A DNA stretch of 64,000 bases from DATJGR01 sp963812255 (lineage in GTDB: Bacteria > Pseudomonadota > Gammaproteobacteria > Pseudomonadales > Azotimanducaceae): contig CAWEUM010000005.1 in NCBI GenBank assembly GCA_963812255.1, positions 868,001-932,000 of the forward strand, given 5' to 3'. Positions 16,521 through 25,588 of this stretch are shown in pieces. The notes below the pieces were generated by a model. The model had not been told where the DNA came from. It searched no databases and was given only the letters and a program-made list of their open reading frames with translations. Numbering within the stretch: position 1 is the stretch's first letter; the number at the start of each line of letters is the position of its first letter. The position numbers and the translations under genes are program-made.

Positions 16521-17180
16521 TCAGCGTTCTTTGGTGATCCGGTACGTGCTCTCGCCCGCTTCGCGGATGCCCTGATCCTGAAATCGTGGCGGCATTTCCT
16601 CTGCAGCCGACCGCTCGAGCCTCTCGATCGAACAGCGCGCTGTGAACAGTTCGGTCACCTCACTGGATGGCACAGAGAACGGCGGCCCGGCGGCCAAGCT
16701 CTGATCGTATTCGACGGTCAACAACAGGCTTTGCGCACCCACCGGCAGAATGCTCAGCAGATGTTCGGCGTAGCGTCGCCGCATCGGCGGTGGCAACGCG
16801 ACGAGCGCGCCGCGATCGAACACGCCAGCGACTTTCCGCAACTCGCGCGATGTCAGCGCGAAGAAATCACCGCAGTAGATGTCGAACTGCGCGCCCTCGT
16901 ACAACGTCAGCGCACCCTGCTGACGGCGCGTGTAAGCGGTTCCGGTTATATCGAAGAATGCTTCGACAGCGGTTCCCGACAGTTCAATGCCGATCACCGA
17001 GTGTCCCGTATCGGCGAGCCAACTCATGTCGCGACTCTTGCCACACAGCGGCACGAACACGCGCGCGCCTTCGGGTAGCCCGAGGGACGGCCAATGGCGT
17101 ATCAGGCGCGCATTGAACTCGGCTTGATGGAAGCCGATCTGATTGCTGCGCCAACGCTCAAGCCAGAATTCACGCTCCAA
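16521..17180 (-). CDS. tpm: Thiopurine S-methyltransferase
   Basis: This 219-residue SAM-dependent enzyme methylates thiopurines. Bacterial members also methylate selenite and tellurite to volatile products. The N-terminus EREFWLERWRSNQIGFHQ is the family signature. The SAM pocket follows with RVFVPLCGKSRDM and VIGIELSGTAVEAFF, then the motif FDRGALVALPP. The length equals that of Pseudomonas Tpm. It ends just before the disrupted hydrolase and starts 15 bases after the GGT stop. Confidence 0.93.
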   Translation of the reverse strand: MEREFWLERWRSNQIGFHQAEFNARLIRHWPSLGLPEGARVFVPLCGKSRDMSWLADTGHSVIGIELSGTAVEAFFDITGTAYTRRQQGALTLYEGAQFDIYCGDFFALTSRELRKVAGVFDRGALVALPPPMRRRYAEHLLSILPVGAQSLLLTVEYDQSLAAGPPFSVPSSEVTELFTARCSIERLERSAAEEMPPRFQDQGIREAGESTYRITKER

Positions 17181-17195
17181 TCGCCGTACCTCCGC

Positions 17196-18929
17196 TCAAT
17201 AGCCCACCGCCCCACCCTGATTGCGCGGATCACTCATGCCGAGCAGTTCGACACCGGAGCGCATCACCGAATTGGCGTCGCCGATGCCGCGCCCCCACGG
17301 CAGCAGCAACATGGAATTACCCTGCTTTTCGAGGGTCTTCAGCGTATCCGGTGAGATGCCCCACGGTTCGTATACGACGCGATCCGGCAGCCATTGATGG
17401 TGAAAGCGTGGCATACCGACCGCATCGGAAATATCCATGCGGTGATCGACTACGTTTACGATGATCTGCAGTACCGTCGTGATGATCGTACTGCCGCCGG
17501 GCGATCCGGTTGCGAGCAGCACGTGGCCGTCGCCATCGACGACAATTGTCGGAGTCATCGACGACAGCATCCGCTTGCCGGGCGCGATCGCATTGGCTTC
17601 CCGCCCGATGAGGCCATACGAATTCGGCGTGTTCTCGCGCGACGAAAAATCGTCCATCTCGTTGTTCAGTAAAAACCCGGCGCCGTCGACGACGATCTTC
17701 GAGCCGAACGACAGATTCAACGTGGTCGTGTACGCGACCGCGTTGCCGGCCGCGTCCATCACCGACAGATGCGTAGTCTGTGGACTTTCGTGGGTGGCAC
17801 CATGCACGTGCCCCGGACCTATTTTCGAAGACAGGCTGGCGTGCTCGGCATCGAAGTCCGCGAAGCGTTTGCGCGCATACGACTTCGCAATCAACTCATC
17901 GACGGGCACCGGATAGAAATCCGGATCGCCCAGGTATTCGGCCCGATCCGCATAGGCGCGGCGTTCCGCCTCGATCATCAAATGAATCGTCGCAGCGGAT
18001 CCGTATCCCGAGGCTTTCAGGTCGTACGGTTCGAGCATGTTCAGCATCTGCACCAGCAGCACACCGCCGGATGATGGCGGCGCCATGGAATAGATCCGGA
18101 AACCCCGATACGTGCCTTTGATCGGGTCGCGCCACACCGAGCGATAGTCGGCGAGATCCTTCGCGGTGATCAGACCGCCGCCGCGCTGCATTTCTGCAAC
18201 AACGAATTTCGCCGTGGTACCGGCGTAGAAGCCATCTTTGCCCTTCGCCGCGACCAATTCCAGCGTCCTGGCGAGTTCGGGCTGTTTGAACAGATCGCCC
18301 TGTTGATACACGCTGCCGTCGCGCTTCAGAAATACCCGCGCGCTCCCCGGATATTTGCGGAATTGATCGGTGTTCTCCTGAAATTCGCGCGCGAGATCGT
18401 AGTTCAGTACGAACCCGTCCTTCGCCAATCGGATAGCAGGTGCGAGGATCGTCTTGCGCGGCAGCGTGCCGTACTTCTCCAGCACATCGAGCATCCCGGC
18501 GACGCTGCCCGGCACACCGGACGCCAGATGCGAAGTCGTCGACAAGCCGGGTACGACGTTGCCGTTCGCATCGACATACATGTCGCGCTGCGCGCCCGAC
18601 GGCGCACGTTCGCGATGGTCGTTCGTCACGACGCGGCCATCGCTCAGGCGGATCACCATGAATCCGCCGCCACCGAGGTTGCCGGCAGCGGGATACGTCA
18701 CCGCCATCGCAAATCCGGTGGCTACCGCCGCATCGATCGCATTGCCGCCCGCTCGCATGATGTCCACACCGACTTGAGAGGCGATCGCCGAGCGCGATGC
18801 GACCATTCCGTGCGCACCGTGTACCGCCTCCGGCTCCGCGGCCAGCGCAGTGTTCACTGCGATCTGTGTGCTGACGGCGACGACCAGCCCGATCATCCAC
18901 ATCAGCCAATGACGGCGCGTGCTATACAT
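17196..18929 (-). CDS. ggt: Gamma-glutamyltransferase
   Basis: This is a periplasmic enzyme that cleaves or transfers the gamma-glutamyl group of glutathione. The 577-residue precursor has an N-terminal signal peptide ending near ALAA and is predicted to self-cleave before Thr385 in QTTHLSVMD, giving large and small subunits. The small-subunit motif GSPGGSTIITTVLQ, which shapes the glutamyl pocket, is intact, as is the family C-terminus PRNQGGAVGY. Its length is normal for the family. Tpm follows 15 bases downstream, so the two are probably co-transcribed. Confidence 0.95.
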   Translation of the reverse strand: MYSTRRHWLMWMIGLVVAVSTQIAVNTALAAEPEAVHGAHGMVASRSAIASQVGVDIMRAGGNAIDAAVATGFAMAVTYPAAGNLGGGGFMVIRLSDGRVVTNDHRERAPSGAQRDMYVDANGNVVPGLSTTSHLASGVPGSVAGMLDVLEKYGTLPRKTILAPAIRLAKDGFVLNYDLAREFQENTDQFRKYPGSARVFLKRDGSVYQQGDLFKQPELARTLELVAAKGKDGFYAGTTAKFVVAEMQRGGGLITAKDLADYRSVWRDPIKGTYRGFRIYSMAPPSSGGVLLVQMLNMLEPYDLKASGYGSAATIHLMIEAERRAYADRAEYLGDPDFYPVPVDELIAKSYARKRFADFDAEHASLSSKIGPGHVHGATHESPQTTHLSVMDAAGNAVAYTTTLNLSFGSKIVVDGAGFLLNNEMDDFSSRENTPNSYGLIGREANAIAPGKRMLSSMTPTIVVDGDGHVLLATGSPGGSTIITTVLQIIVNVVDHRMDISDAVGMPRFHHQWLPDRVVYEPWGISPDTLKTLEKQGNSMLLLPWGRGIGDANSVMRSGVELLGMSDPRNQGGAVGY

Positions 18930-18993
18930 GCAGATTCACTCTTGGTTGTTTGGGTTTGAGAGCCGCAGGGATTAGGACAACGGATTCTGACGG

Positions 18994-20193
18994 ATGGCCA
19001 CCGATAGCAGCAACCGATTGCGCCGAATCACGCTCGACGCACAAGGATTGACGCGCAAAGCGCCGTTCGGCCGGGGTATTGATGCCGTGCATCGCGCATT
19101 GCAGCAACTCGGCTACGTGCAGATCGATACGATCTCGATCGTCGAGCGCGCGCATCACCATACACTGTGGAATCGCGTGCCCGGGTACCAGTCGGCGCAC
19201 CTCGACCGTCTCGTTGCGTCGCGCAGAGCATTCGAATATTGGTTCCATGCAGCATCGTACCTGCCGATGCGCGATTACCGATTCGCGCTGCCGCGCATGC
19301 GCGCGATCAAGAGAGGCGAGAAGCATTGGTTCGCGTCGAGGGATCGTAAACTGATGCGGGCGGTACTCGATCGAGTCCGGGCAGAAGGTCCACTGAAGGC
19401 GCGCGATTTCGAAACTTCGAAGCGGCGCACGCAAGGCTGGTGGGACTGGAAACCCGCCAAACGCGCGCTCGAACAGTTGTTCATGCAGGGCGATCTGATG
19501 GTTTCGAGCCGCGTCGGTTTCCAGAAAGTCTACGACCTCACCGAACGGGTGCTGCCGGAAGGCATCGATACGACGCCACCGACCCCCGACGAATTCGCGT
19601 TGCATCTGCTCGGCACGGCGTTGCGTGCCCACGGCTTCGCGAGCCCCAAGGAGATCACGTATCTGAGGCGCAGCATGGCGCTGCGCAAGGCGCTTCGAGC
19701 GCGGCTCGACGCAGGCATCAGCGACAAATCGCTCGTCGCGCTGAAGATCAACGGTGCCGAATTTTATGCGCGCCCCGAACTGCTCGAACGCGCCACACCG
19801 CGAACGCTTGCCCGGGTGCGTCTGCTGTCGCCGTTCGACAACGCGGTGATCCGGCGCGACCGCAACATCTCGCTGCACGGATACGACTATCAGATCGAGT
19901 GCTACGTACCGGCGCCGAAGCGACAGTTCGGCTACTTCTGCCTGCCGATCCTGTATCGAGACCGTTTCGTCGGACGCGTGGATTGCAAGGCAGAGCGCCG
20001 GTCCCGGCGTCTGGATCTGCTGCATCTGCATATCGAACGCGATGTCCCCGACCGTAGCCAGTTCGTCGCCGCATTGGCCACCGCAGTTTGGGAGTTTGCC
20101 GCATTCAATGGTTGCGACACCGTCAATCCGCTCGAAATCTCTCCCGCCGCCTGGGCCGGCGAGGTGCGCAAATCGTTCTGTGCTGGTGTCTAA
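18994..20193 (+). CDS. YcaQ-like winged-helix DNA glycosylase
   Basis: This 399-residue protein belongs to the HTH_42 family, which includes E. coli YcaQ and Streptomyces AlkZ, glycosylases that unhook DNA interstrand crosslinks. The catalytic Q-x-D/Q motif is visible as YVQIDTISIVERAHHHTLWNR near residue 42, in the Q-x-D form of the YcaQ subgroup. Three winged-helix modules follow (for example RDFETSKRRTQGWWDW), then a C-terminal barrel with LLSPFDNAVIRRDR and GRVDCKAERRSR. It is divergent from ggt and followed by the rhodanese gene after 37 bases. Confidence 0.88.
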   Translation: MATDSSNRLRRITLDAQGLTRKAPFGRGIDAVHRALQQLGYVQIDTISIVERAHHHTLWNRVPGYQSAHLDRLVASRRAFEYWFHAASYLPMRDYRFALPRMRAIKRGEKHWFASRDRKLMRAVLDRVRAEGPLKARDFETSKRRTQGWWDWKPAKRALEQLFMQGDLMVSSRVGFQKVYDLTERVLPEGIDTTPPTPDEFALHLLGTALRAHGFASPKEITYLRRSMALRKALRARLDAGISDKSLVALKINGAEFYARPELLERATPRTLARVRLLSPFDNAVIRRDRNISLHGYDYQIECYVPAPKRQFGYFCLPILYRDRFVGRVDCKAERRSRRLDLLHLHIERDVPDRSQFVAALATAVWEFAAFNGCDTVNPLEISPAAWAGEVRKSFCAGV

Positions 20194-20230
20194 TGACCCA
20201 TTCGTGCGCCACAACCCACCGGACACATCA

Positions 20231-21109
20231 ATGAACTACGCTCGCCCCGAATATCTGACCTGCGCCGAGGACGTCATCGACGGTATCGAGCGACGCGACC
20301 GTCGTCTGCGCATCTTCGATACGACCGTCTACCTGCAGCGAACTCCAACCGGCTACCAGATCGAGAGCGGCCGCGACAACTACCTGATGAAGGGGCACAT
20401 CCCGACCGCCGGACTGCTCGATCTGACGCGCGGCATGTCCGACGCATCCAGTCCACTCGCGTTCACGCTACCGAGCGCCGAACAACTGCAGATCGATTTT
20501 CGAAAATATGGCATCGCTGACGACAGCCTGGTGGTGCTGTACAGTACGACTCACATCATGTGGGCGACGCGCATCTGGTGGATGCTGCATTGGGCGGGCC
20601 ACCGCAACGTCACGTTGCTGCAGGGCGGCTACACCCAATGGATTGCAGACGGTCTGCCGATCGACACGAACCCCACACCGTATCCGAGCAGCAGCTTCAC
20701 GGTGCAACCGCAACCCGGGCTCTGGGCGACTCGCGACGAGGTCCTCGCCGCAATCGGCGATGGCACGGTGTGTACGATCAACGCACTCTCGCCCCAGGTG
20801 TACGACGGCACGGCCCAGATGAACTACGGCCGGCCCGGCCACATTCCTGGCAGCCAAAACGTGTACTACGATTCGATTCTTCAGGATCAGACGTTTCGCA
20901 GCGCGGACGAAATCGCGGCGGCATTGGACGGTGTCGGCGCACGCACGGCCGACCGAATCATCACCTATTGCGGCGGCGGCATTTCCGCGACCGTCGACGC
21001 ATTCGCGTTGAAGCTGCTCGGCCACGACAACGTTGCGGTGTACGACGGATCGATGTCTGAATGGGCGCTCGATCCCGATCTGCCGTTGGTCACCGGAAAC
21101 GCGCCGTAA
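20231..21109 (+). CDS. Two-domain sulfurtransferase (rhodanese)
   Basis: This 292-residue enzyme transfers sulfane sulfur from thiosulfate or mercaptopyruvate to thiophilic acceptors. It has two rhodanese domains. The first, at about residues 10-150, is inactive and ends LLQGGYTQWIADGLP; the second carries the active-site Cys247 in TYCGGGISAT. The loop CGGGIS resembles neither the classic thiosulfate (CRKGVT) nor the mercaptopyruvate (CGSGVT) loop exactly, but is closer to the latter. The ATG at 20231 gives the full first domain, although the open frame extends to 20042 inside the previous gene. Confidence 0.88.
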   Translation: MNYARPEYLTCAEDVIDGIERRDRRLRIFDTTVYLQRTPTGYQIESGRDNYLMKGHIPTAGLLDLTRGMSDASSPLAFTLPSAEQLQIDFRKYGIADDSLVVLYSTTHIMWATRIWWMLHWAGHRNVTLLQGGYTQWIADGLPIDTNPTPYPSSSFTVQPQPGLWATRDEVLAAIGDGTVCTINALSPQVYDGTAQMNYGRPGHIPGSQNVYYDSILQDQTFRSADEIAAALDGVGARTADRIITYCGGGISATVDAFALKLLGHDNVAVYDGSMSEWALDPDLPLVTGNAP

Positions 21110-21118
21110 CGCCTAGCG

Positions 21119-21961
21119 CTAGCGGTCCTTGTAATCCGGTTTCCGCTTCTCCAGGAACGCGCCAACGCCCTCGCGCATGTCGCCCGTCTGCGCGACGAGG
21201 ATCTGCTGCCGGTCTTCCATCGCGATCACCGATTCGAGACTGCCGGCGTCGATACTCATGTTGAGGCATTCCTTCGTCAGGCGAACACCGACAGGCGAAT
21301 TCCCCAGGATCTCCTGCGCCATCGCGCGGCCGGCTACAGCCAACTCATCCTGCGCCACGACCTGCGATACGAGACCGACCTGCAGGGCGCGCTGCGCATC
21401 GATGAAGCGGCCCGTCAGCAACAGCTCCGATGCGAGTGCCGAGCCGACCAGACGCGGCAGGAAGTACGATACGCCGACGTCGCAGGCGGTGAGTCCAATG
21501 CGAATGAACGCCGCATTCATCCTCGCGGACGGTGCTGCAAGGCGAATGTCCGACGCGAGCGCGAGCGCAAACCCGCCGCCGCTCGCCGGGCCGTTGATCA
21601 ACGCGACAATCGGTTGCGGCGCACGCCGCATGCGCATGACGATTTCGCTGACCCGGCGCTGCACGCGCAAGCCTGCCACCGCACCGGATTCCTCGGCGAT
21701 GCGATCTTCCTTCAGATCCAGTCCGGCGCAGAATCCGCGTCCCGCGCCAGTGAGAACCACGACGCGCACGGTGTGATCGGTGTACAGCACGCCGAAGTAA
21801 TGCTGCAATTCGAGCATCATCGTGCGGCTCATCGCGTTCAGTGCCGCCGGACGATTCAACGTCAGCCAGTCGATCGCGCCCTCCTTGACGAGCGAGAGCG
21901 TCTCGTAGGCACCGGCAGCGGCGCGGGGCGCATACAATTCATCGTTCATCTCATCGTTCAC
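21119..21961 (-). CDS. Enoyl-CoA hydratase/isomerase family protein
   Basis: This 280-residue crotonase-fold enzyme is predicted to hydrate or isomerise an enoyl-CoA. The oxyanion-hole motifs are GRGFCAGLDLKED and NGPASGGGFALALASD. The usual second catalytic glutamate region reads FIRIGLTACDVGVSYFLPR, where A-C-D replaces the common P-D/E-G-G, so the reaction may not be a simple hydration. The C-terminal REGVGAFLEKRKPDYKDR is typical of the family. The GTG at 21961 is chosen because GGAGG lies 7 bases upstream. It is convergent with the rhodanese gene. Confidence 0.88.
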   Translation of the reverse strand: MNDEMNDELYAPRAAAGAYETLSLVKEGAIDWLTLNRPAALNAMSRTMMLELQHYFGVLYTDHTVRVVVLTGAGRGFCAGLDLKEDRIAEESGAVAGLRVQRRVSEIVMRMRRAPQPIVALINGPASGGGFALALASDIRLAAPSARMNAAFIRIGLTACDVGVSYFLPRLVGSALASELLLTGRFIDAQRALQVGLVSQVVAQDELAVAGRAMAQEILGNSPVGVRLTKECLNMSIDAGSLESVIAMEDRQQILVAQTGDMREGVGAFLEKRKPDYKDR

Positions 21962-22024
21962 AGATGATCCTCCATTCGACTTTCGGTGAAGCCGCCGATC
22001 CGGCAACGTCCCAGCGCACTCTTG

Positions 22025-22046
22025 AAAAAGGGGTCAGAGTGCTTTT
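22025..22046. repeat. Possible dispersed-repeat remnant (AAAAGGGGTCAGAG... motif)
   Basis: The non-coding sequence contains AAAAAGGGGTCAGAG followed by TGCTTTT, with short complementary ends AAAAG and CTTTT. From memory, very similar GGGTCAGAG strings accompany small REP-type or IS200-like elements in many gammaproteobacteria. A GGGTCAGAG also occurs in the terminator at 26517. No transposase is present here. Confidence 0.3.
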
Positions 22047-22123
22047 CCAACTCGAGGCGTGCAGACTACTCTGCCTGAGAGGAAAAAAACTCGGGCCCCT
22101 TATCGCAACATTCCGGAGCCGCT

Positions 22124-22579
22124 GTGTCGATCGAATCGCTGAACGAAGACCTCACCCAACTCGAGCGTGACGTCCGCGCGCTGGTGAAAGAACATGCGTC
22201 GTCCAGGGATACCGATGCGGCGCAGTTGATCACCGAAGAAGTCGCTGCAGCGGAGTTCGTCGCTGCCGAATCGGTGATCGAGCAGGCAAACGGCTGGTTA
22301 GCGGCGCTGGGCGAGATCGGCGACATTCAGCGTGAACAGTTGAAAACGCTGATCGCTGATCATCGCGAATCACTCGACGCACTGACCCGATCGCGGTCGC
22401 CGATCGAGCTGATGGAACTCGCTTACCAGCACTGGCGGCGCCGCACGAATCACGTCCTCGACGGGCTCGGCAAGACCTTCGACGTGTTGGCGAGGCAGGG
22501 CCAGCGCATGTCGGCATCGAGCCGCGAATTGTGGCAACCCGTCGTTCAACTCGTCCGCGCCGATTGGACGCGACGTTGA
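22124..22579 (+). CDS. Phasin-like helical protein
   Basis: This 151-residue protein has no signal peptide and is predicted to be almost wholly helical. The central and C-terminal part, with LIADHRESLDALTRSRSPIELMELAYQHWRRR, resembles phasins, which coat polyhydroxyalkanoate granules: a long amphipathic helix, an S-P-x-E break, then another helix. The N-terminal 60 residues are acidic and alanine-rich. No PHA synthase is in the window. The start is GTG with GGAG 5 bases before it. It is convergent with the acyl-CoA synthetase gene. Confidence 0.5.
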   Translation: MSIESLNEDLTQLERDVRALVKEHASSRDTDAAQLITEEVAAAEFVAAESVIEQANGWLAALGEIGDIQREQLKTLIADHRESLDALTRSRSPIELMELAYQHWRRRTNHVLDGLGKTFDVLARQGQRMSASSRELWQPVVQLVRADWTRR

Positions 22580-22601
22580 CCGAACATCGCGACTGATCCA
22601 A

Positions 22602-24212
22602 TCAGATCTGCCGATCGCGGCCAGCCCAGTACGGCGCGCGCACCAGCCGGCGTTGGATCTTTCCGCTGGGCAACCGCGGTAGGTCGGCGACGAAATCGAT
22701 CGAACGCGGTATTTTGAATCCTGGCAGGCGCGAACGCGCGAATTCGATCAGTTCCGCGGCCAGCGCATCGCTGCCGCTCGAGTCCGAGGCGAGTTGAATA
22801 ACGCTCTTCACCTCTTCGCCCCACTCGTCGCTCGGGACACCGACCGTGCACACATCGACCACTGCAGGGTGTTTCAGCAACTCGGAATCAATCTCCTGAG
22901 GGTAGATGTTGACGCCTCCCGAAATGATCGTCTCGGCATTGCGGCCGTTCAGAAACAGATAGCCGTCCGCGTCGAGGTAGCCCATATCGCCGAGCGTGAA
23001 CCAGTCGCCTCGATAGCTCTGCGCCGTTTTGTCGGGCGCCTTGAAGTATTCGAATCTGCCGACATCTGGAGCCTTGAAATACAGCGTCCCAGACTGACCT
23101 GGCGCCACGTCATTCCCATCGTCGTCCAGAATCCGTGTCAGGTCCGGCGTCGCCGAACGTCCCACAGTGCCGGGTTTGCGCAGCCACTCATCCGCAGCCA
23201 CGAAGTAGTTGCCGCCGCCTTCGGTGGCCGCGTAGTACTCGAACACGACCGGTCCCAGCCACTCGATCATGGCGTGCTTTTCGTGCACCGGTGTCGGCGC
23301 CGCACCGTGCAGCACGAAACGCAGGCTCGACAGATCGTATCGGGCTCGCACCTCCTCCGGAAGCTGCAGCAGGCGATGAAACATCGTTGCGACCATGTGG
23401 GTGTGGCTGACGCGATGACGCGCGATGAGGCGCAGCGTCTCTTCGGCATCCCATTTGTCCATGAACACCACGCCAACCCCCGCGTTGAGGGGTGCGGCAA
23501 TATTGAACGCGAGCGGCGCGGCGTGATATCCGGGACCTGTGCACAGGCAAAGATCCGCGTCGAGGTTCCAGGCGGCCGCAACCTGTGACGCGCTGCGCGC
23601 GACCGGCTGCTGACGCCGATACACGCCCTTCGGGCGACCAGTGGTACCGGACGTGTACAACATCTGTGTGCCGCGCACCGGATCTTCGATGTCGTGGTCA
23701 GGCAGCGCCGCAATCGTCGCGTCGTAGTCGGCGAATCCATCGGCCGCTCCATCGACAATCAGCTTGAGGCGCGCGCGTGGCGCATGCGCCATTGCGCCCG
23801 CGGCCGTCGGCAATGTGCCGTCGTAGATGACGACGCTCGCCTCGCAGTCGTCGATGACATAACCGACTTCATCCGCCGTCAGGTGAAAATTCACTGGCGT
23901 AAAGCGCATACCGGTGCGCAACGCTGCAAGATAGGCTTCGACGAACGCGGGGCGGTTCTTCGACACCACCGCCATCGCATCGCCCGCACCGATGCCGTGC
24001 TGCCGCAACAGGCGCGCGAGTTGATTCACCCTTCGGTTGAGTTGCGCAAACGTGCGTTCGCCGAATGGCGAGGCGACCGCGAGCTTGTCCGGCAGCCGGG
24101 CCGCAACGTGCGCGATCACCATGCCGTGTTGCGCCGCCTGTTCGAGCGGATTCTCGCTCGCCGACGCGCTTCGCAACGCACTCGCGGTGTTCTCGGATAC
24201 GTCCTGGCCCAC
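22602..24212 (-). CDS. Acyl-CoA synthetase (AMP-forming)
   Basis: This 536-residue ligase activates a fatty or other carboxylic acid to its CoA thioester through an acyl-AMP. The P-loop is LYTSGTTGRPKG near residue 186, the A5 region is YYAATEGG, the adenylate-binding region is GDWFTLGDMGYLD and the C-terminal lysine sits in PRLPSGKIQRRLV. The A5 YYAATEGGGNY and the hydrophobic pocket around it resemble the FadD3/FadD17-like group in steroid and lipid degraders, but chain length cannot be read. It is divergent from an acyl-CoA dehydrogenase gene 91 bases away, sharing the promoter region. Confidence 0.92.
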   Translation of the reverse strand: MGQDVSENTASALRSASASENPLEQAAQHGMVIAHVAARLPDKLAVASPFGERTFAQLNRRVNQLARLLRQHGIGAGDAMAVVSKNRPAFVEAYLAALRTGMRFTPVNFHLTADEVGYVIDDCEASVVIYDGTLPTAAGAMAHAPRARLKLIVDGAADGFADYDATIAALPDHDIEDPVRGTQMLYTSGTTGRPKGVYRRQQPVARSASQVAAAWNLDADLCLCTGPGYHAAPLAFNIAAPLNAGVGVVFMDKWDAEETLRLIARHRVSHTHMVATMFHRLLQLPEEVRARYDLSSLRFVLHGAAPTPVHEKHAMIEWLGPVVFEYYAATEGGGNYFVAADEWLRKPGTVGRSATPDLTRILDDDGNDVAPGQSGTLYFKAPDVGRFEYFKAPDKTAQSYRGDWFTLGDMGYLDADGYLFLNGRNAETIISGGVNIYPQEIDSELLKHPAVVDVCTVGVPSDEWGEEVKSVIQLASDSSGSDALAAELIEFARSRLPGFKIPRSIDFVADLPRLPSGKIQRRLVRAPYWAGRDRQI

Positions 24213-24303
24213 GCTCCCCCCCTCTGCCGTGGCACACTTAATTCGCCTGTATTAGTATCGCTGCAATCTCGCGAACGCAAGCGCGCTATACAGGGGCAGA
24301 AAT

Positions 24304-25536
24304 ATGGATCTCGGCATCTCAGAACGCGTCAAACCGCTCCGCGACGACATTCTCGAATTCGTCGATCAGCACATCGTACCGAACGAACGTCTATTCACCG
24401 AACAGATCAACGCAGGTGATCGCTGGCAGCCGACGGCGATCATGGAGGAACTGAAAGAGCGCGCGAAGAAACGCGGCCTGTGGAATTTCTTTCTGCCGCA
24501 TTCCGAACGCGGTGCGGGGCTCAACAATCTCGATTACTCGCATCTCGCGGAAATCATGGGCATGTATCCGATGTCGTCGGAGGTGTTCAATTGCGCGGCA
24601 CCCGACACCGGCAACATGGAAGTGATCGAACGCTACGGTAGCGAAGAGCACAAGGAACGCTGGCTGAAGCCCCTGCTGAATGGCGAGATTCGCTCCGCGT
24701 TCTGCATGACCGAGCCTCTTGTCGCGTCATCCGATGCGACCAACATTTCCCTCGAGGCGCGGCTCGATGGCGACGAGTGGGTACTCAATGGCGAGAAGTG
24801 GTGGTCGTCGGGCATCGGCGATCCGCGCTGCCAGGTGCTCATCGTCATGTGTGTCACGGAACCGGACGCGGCACGCCACTCGCGTCAGTCACAAATTCTC
24901 GTGCCGCGGGATACACCGGGCATCGAGATCATCAAGATGCAGACGGTGTTCGGCTACGACGACGCACCGCATGGCCACGGCCACGTCCGCTTCAAAGACG
25001 TTCGCGTGCCGAAAGGCAACATTCTGCTGGGCTCGGGACGTGGTTTCGAGATCGCCCAGGGCCGCCTCGGACCGGGGCGCATTCACCACTGCATGCGTTC
25101 CATCGGGGTTGCGGAACGGGCGCTCGAACTGATGTGCCGGCGCTCCGTGTCGCGCGTGGCATTCGGCAAGCCGCTGGCTGAACTCGGCGGCAATCTCGAC
25201 AAGATCGCCGACGCACGCATCAACATCGACATGGCGCGGCTGCTGACGTTGAAGGCGGCGTGGATGATGGACACCGTCGGTAACAAGGTGGCGCGCAGCG
25301 AAATTGCGCAGATCAAAGTCGCCGTGCCCAAAATCGCACTGCAGGTGATCGACGATGCGATTCAGGTGCACGGAGGCGCCGGTGTGTCGCAGGTATTTCC
25401 GTTGGCAAAGATGTACTCGAGCATGCGCACATTGCGGCTCGCCGACGGCCCCGATGAGGTGCATCGGCGCACGGTGGCACGCATGGAACTCGGCAAATAC
25501 CCCGACAAGGATCCGCCGCGGACCGATCCATGGTGA
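24304..25536 (+). CDS. Acyl-CoA dehydrogenase, ACAD10/11-like
   Basis: This 410-residue FAD enzyme introduces the first double bond in acyl-CoA oxidation. Substrate and FAD loops are seen in FCMTEPLVASSDATN and in WWSSGIGDPRCQV, and the QVHGGAGVSQ motif binds FAD of the partner subunit. At the position of the usual catalytic YEG the sequence is LADGPDEVHRRTVARMEL, as in ACAD10/11 relatives, where an aspartate is found. These enzymes often act on long or branched acyl groups. A strong AGGGG site precedes the ATG. It leads an operon with the following SDR gene. Confidence 0.92.
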   Translation: MDLGISERVKPLRDDILEFVDQHIVPNERLFTEQINAGDRWQPTAIMEELKERAKKRGLWNFFLPHSERGAGLNNLDYSHLAEIMGMYPMSSEVFNCAAPDTGNMEVIERYGSEEHKERWLKPLLNGEIRSAFCMTEPLVASSDATNISLEARLDGDEWVLNGEKWWSSGIGDPRCQVLIVMCVTEPDAARHSRQSQILVPRDTPGIEIIKMQTVFGYDDAPHGHGHVRFKDVRVPKGNILLGSGRGFEIAQGRLGPGRIHHCMRSIGVAERALELMCRRSVSRVAFGKPLAELGGNLDKIADARINIDMARLLTLKAAWMMDTVGNKVARSEIAQIKVAVPKIALQVIDDAIQVHGGAGVSQVFPLAKMYSSMRTLRLADGPDEVHRRTVARMELGKYPDKDPPRTDPW

Positions 25537-25588
25537 GCGGTAACATGGTCATGGCAGTGCAGTAAGAGCAGCGTGGAGGGAGTAGAGC

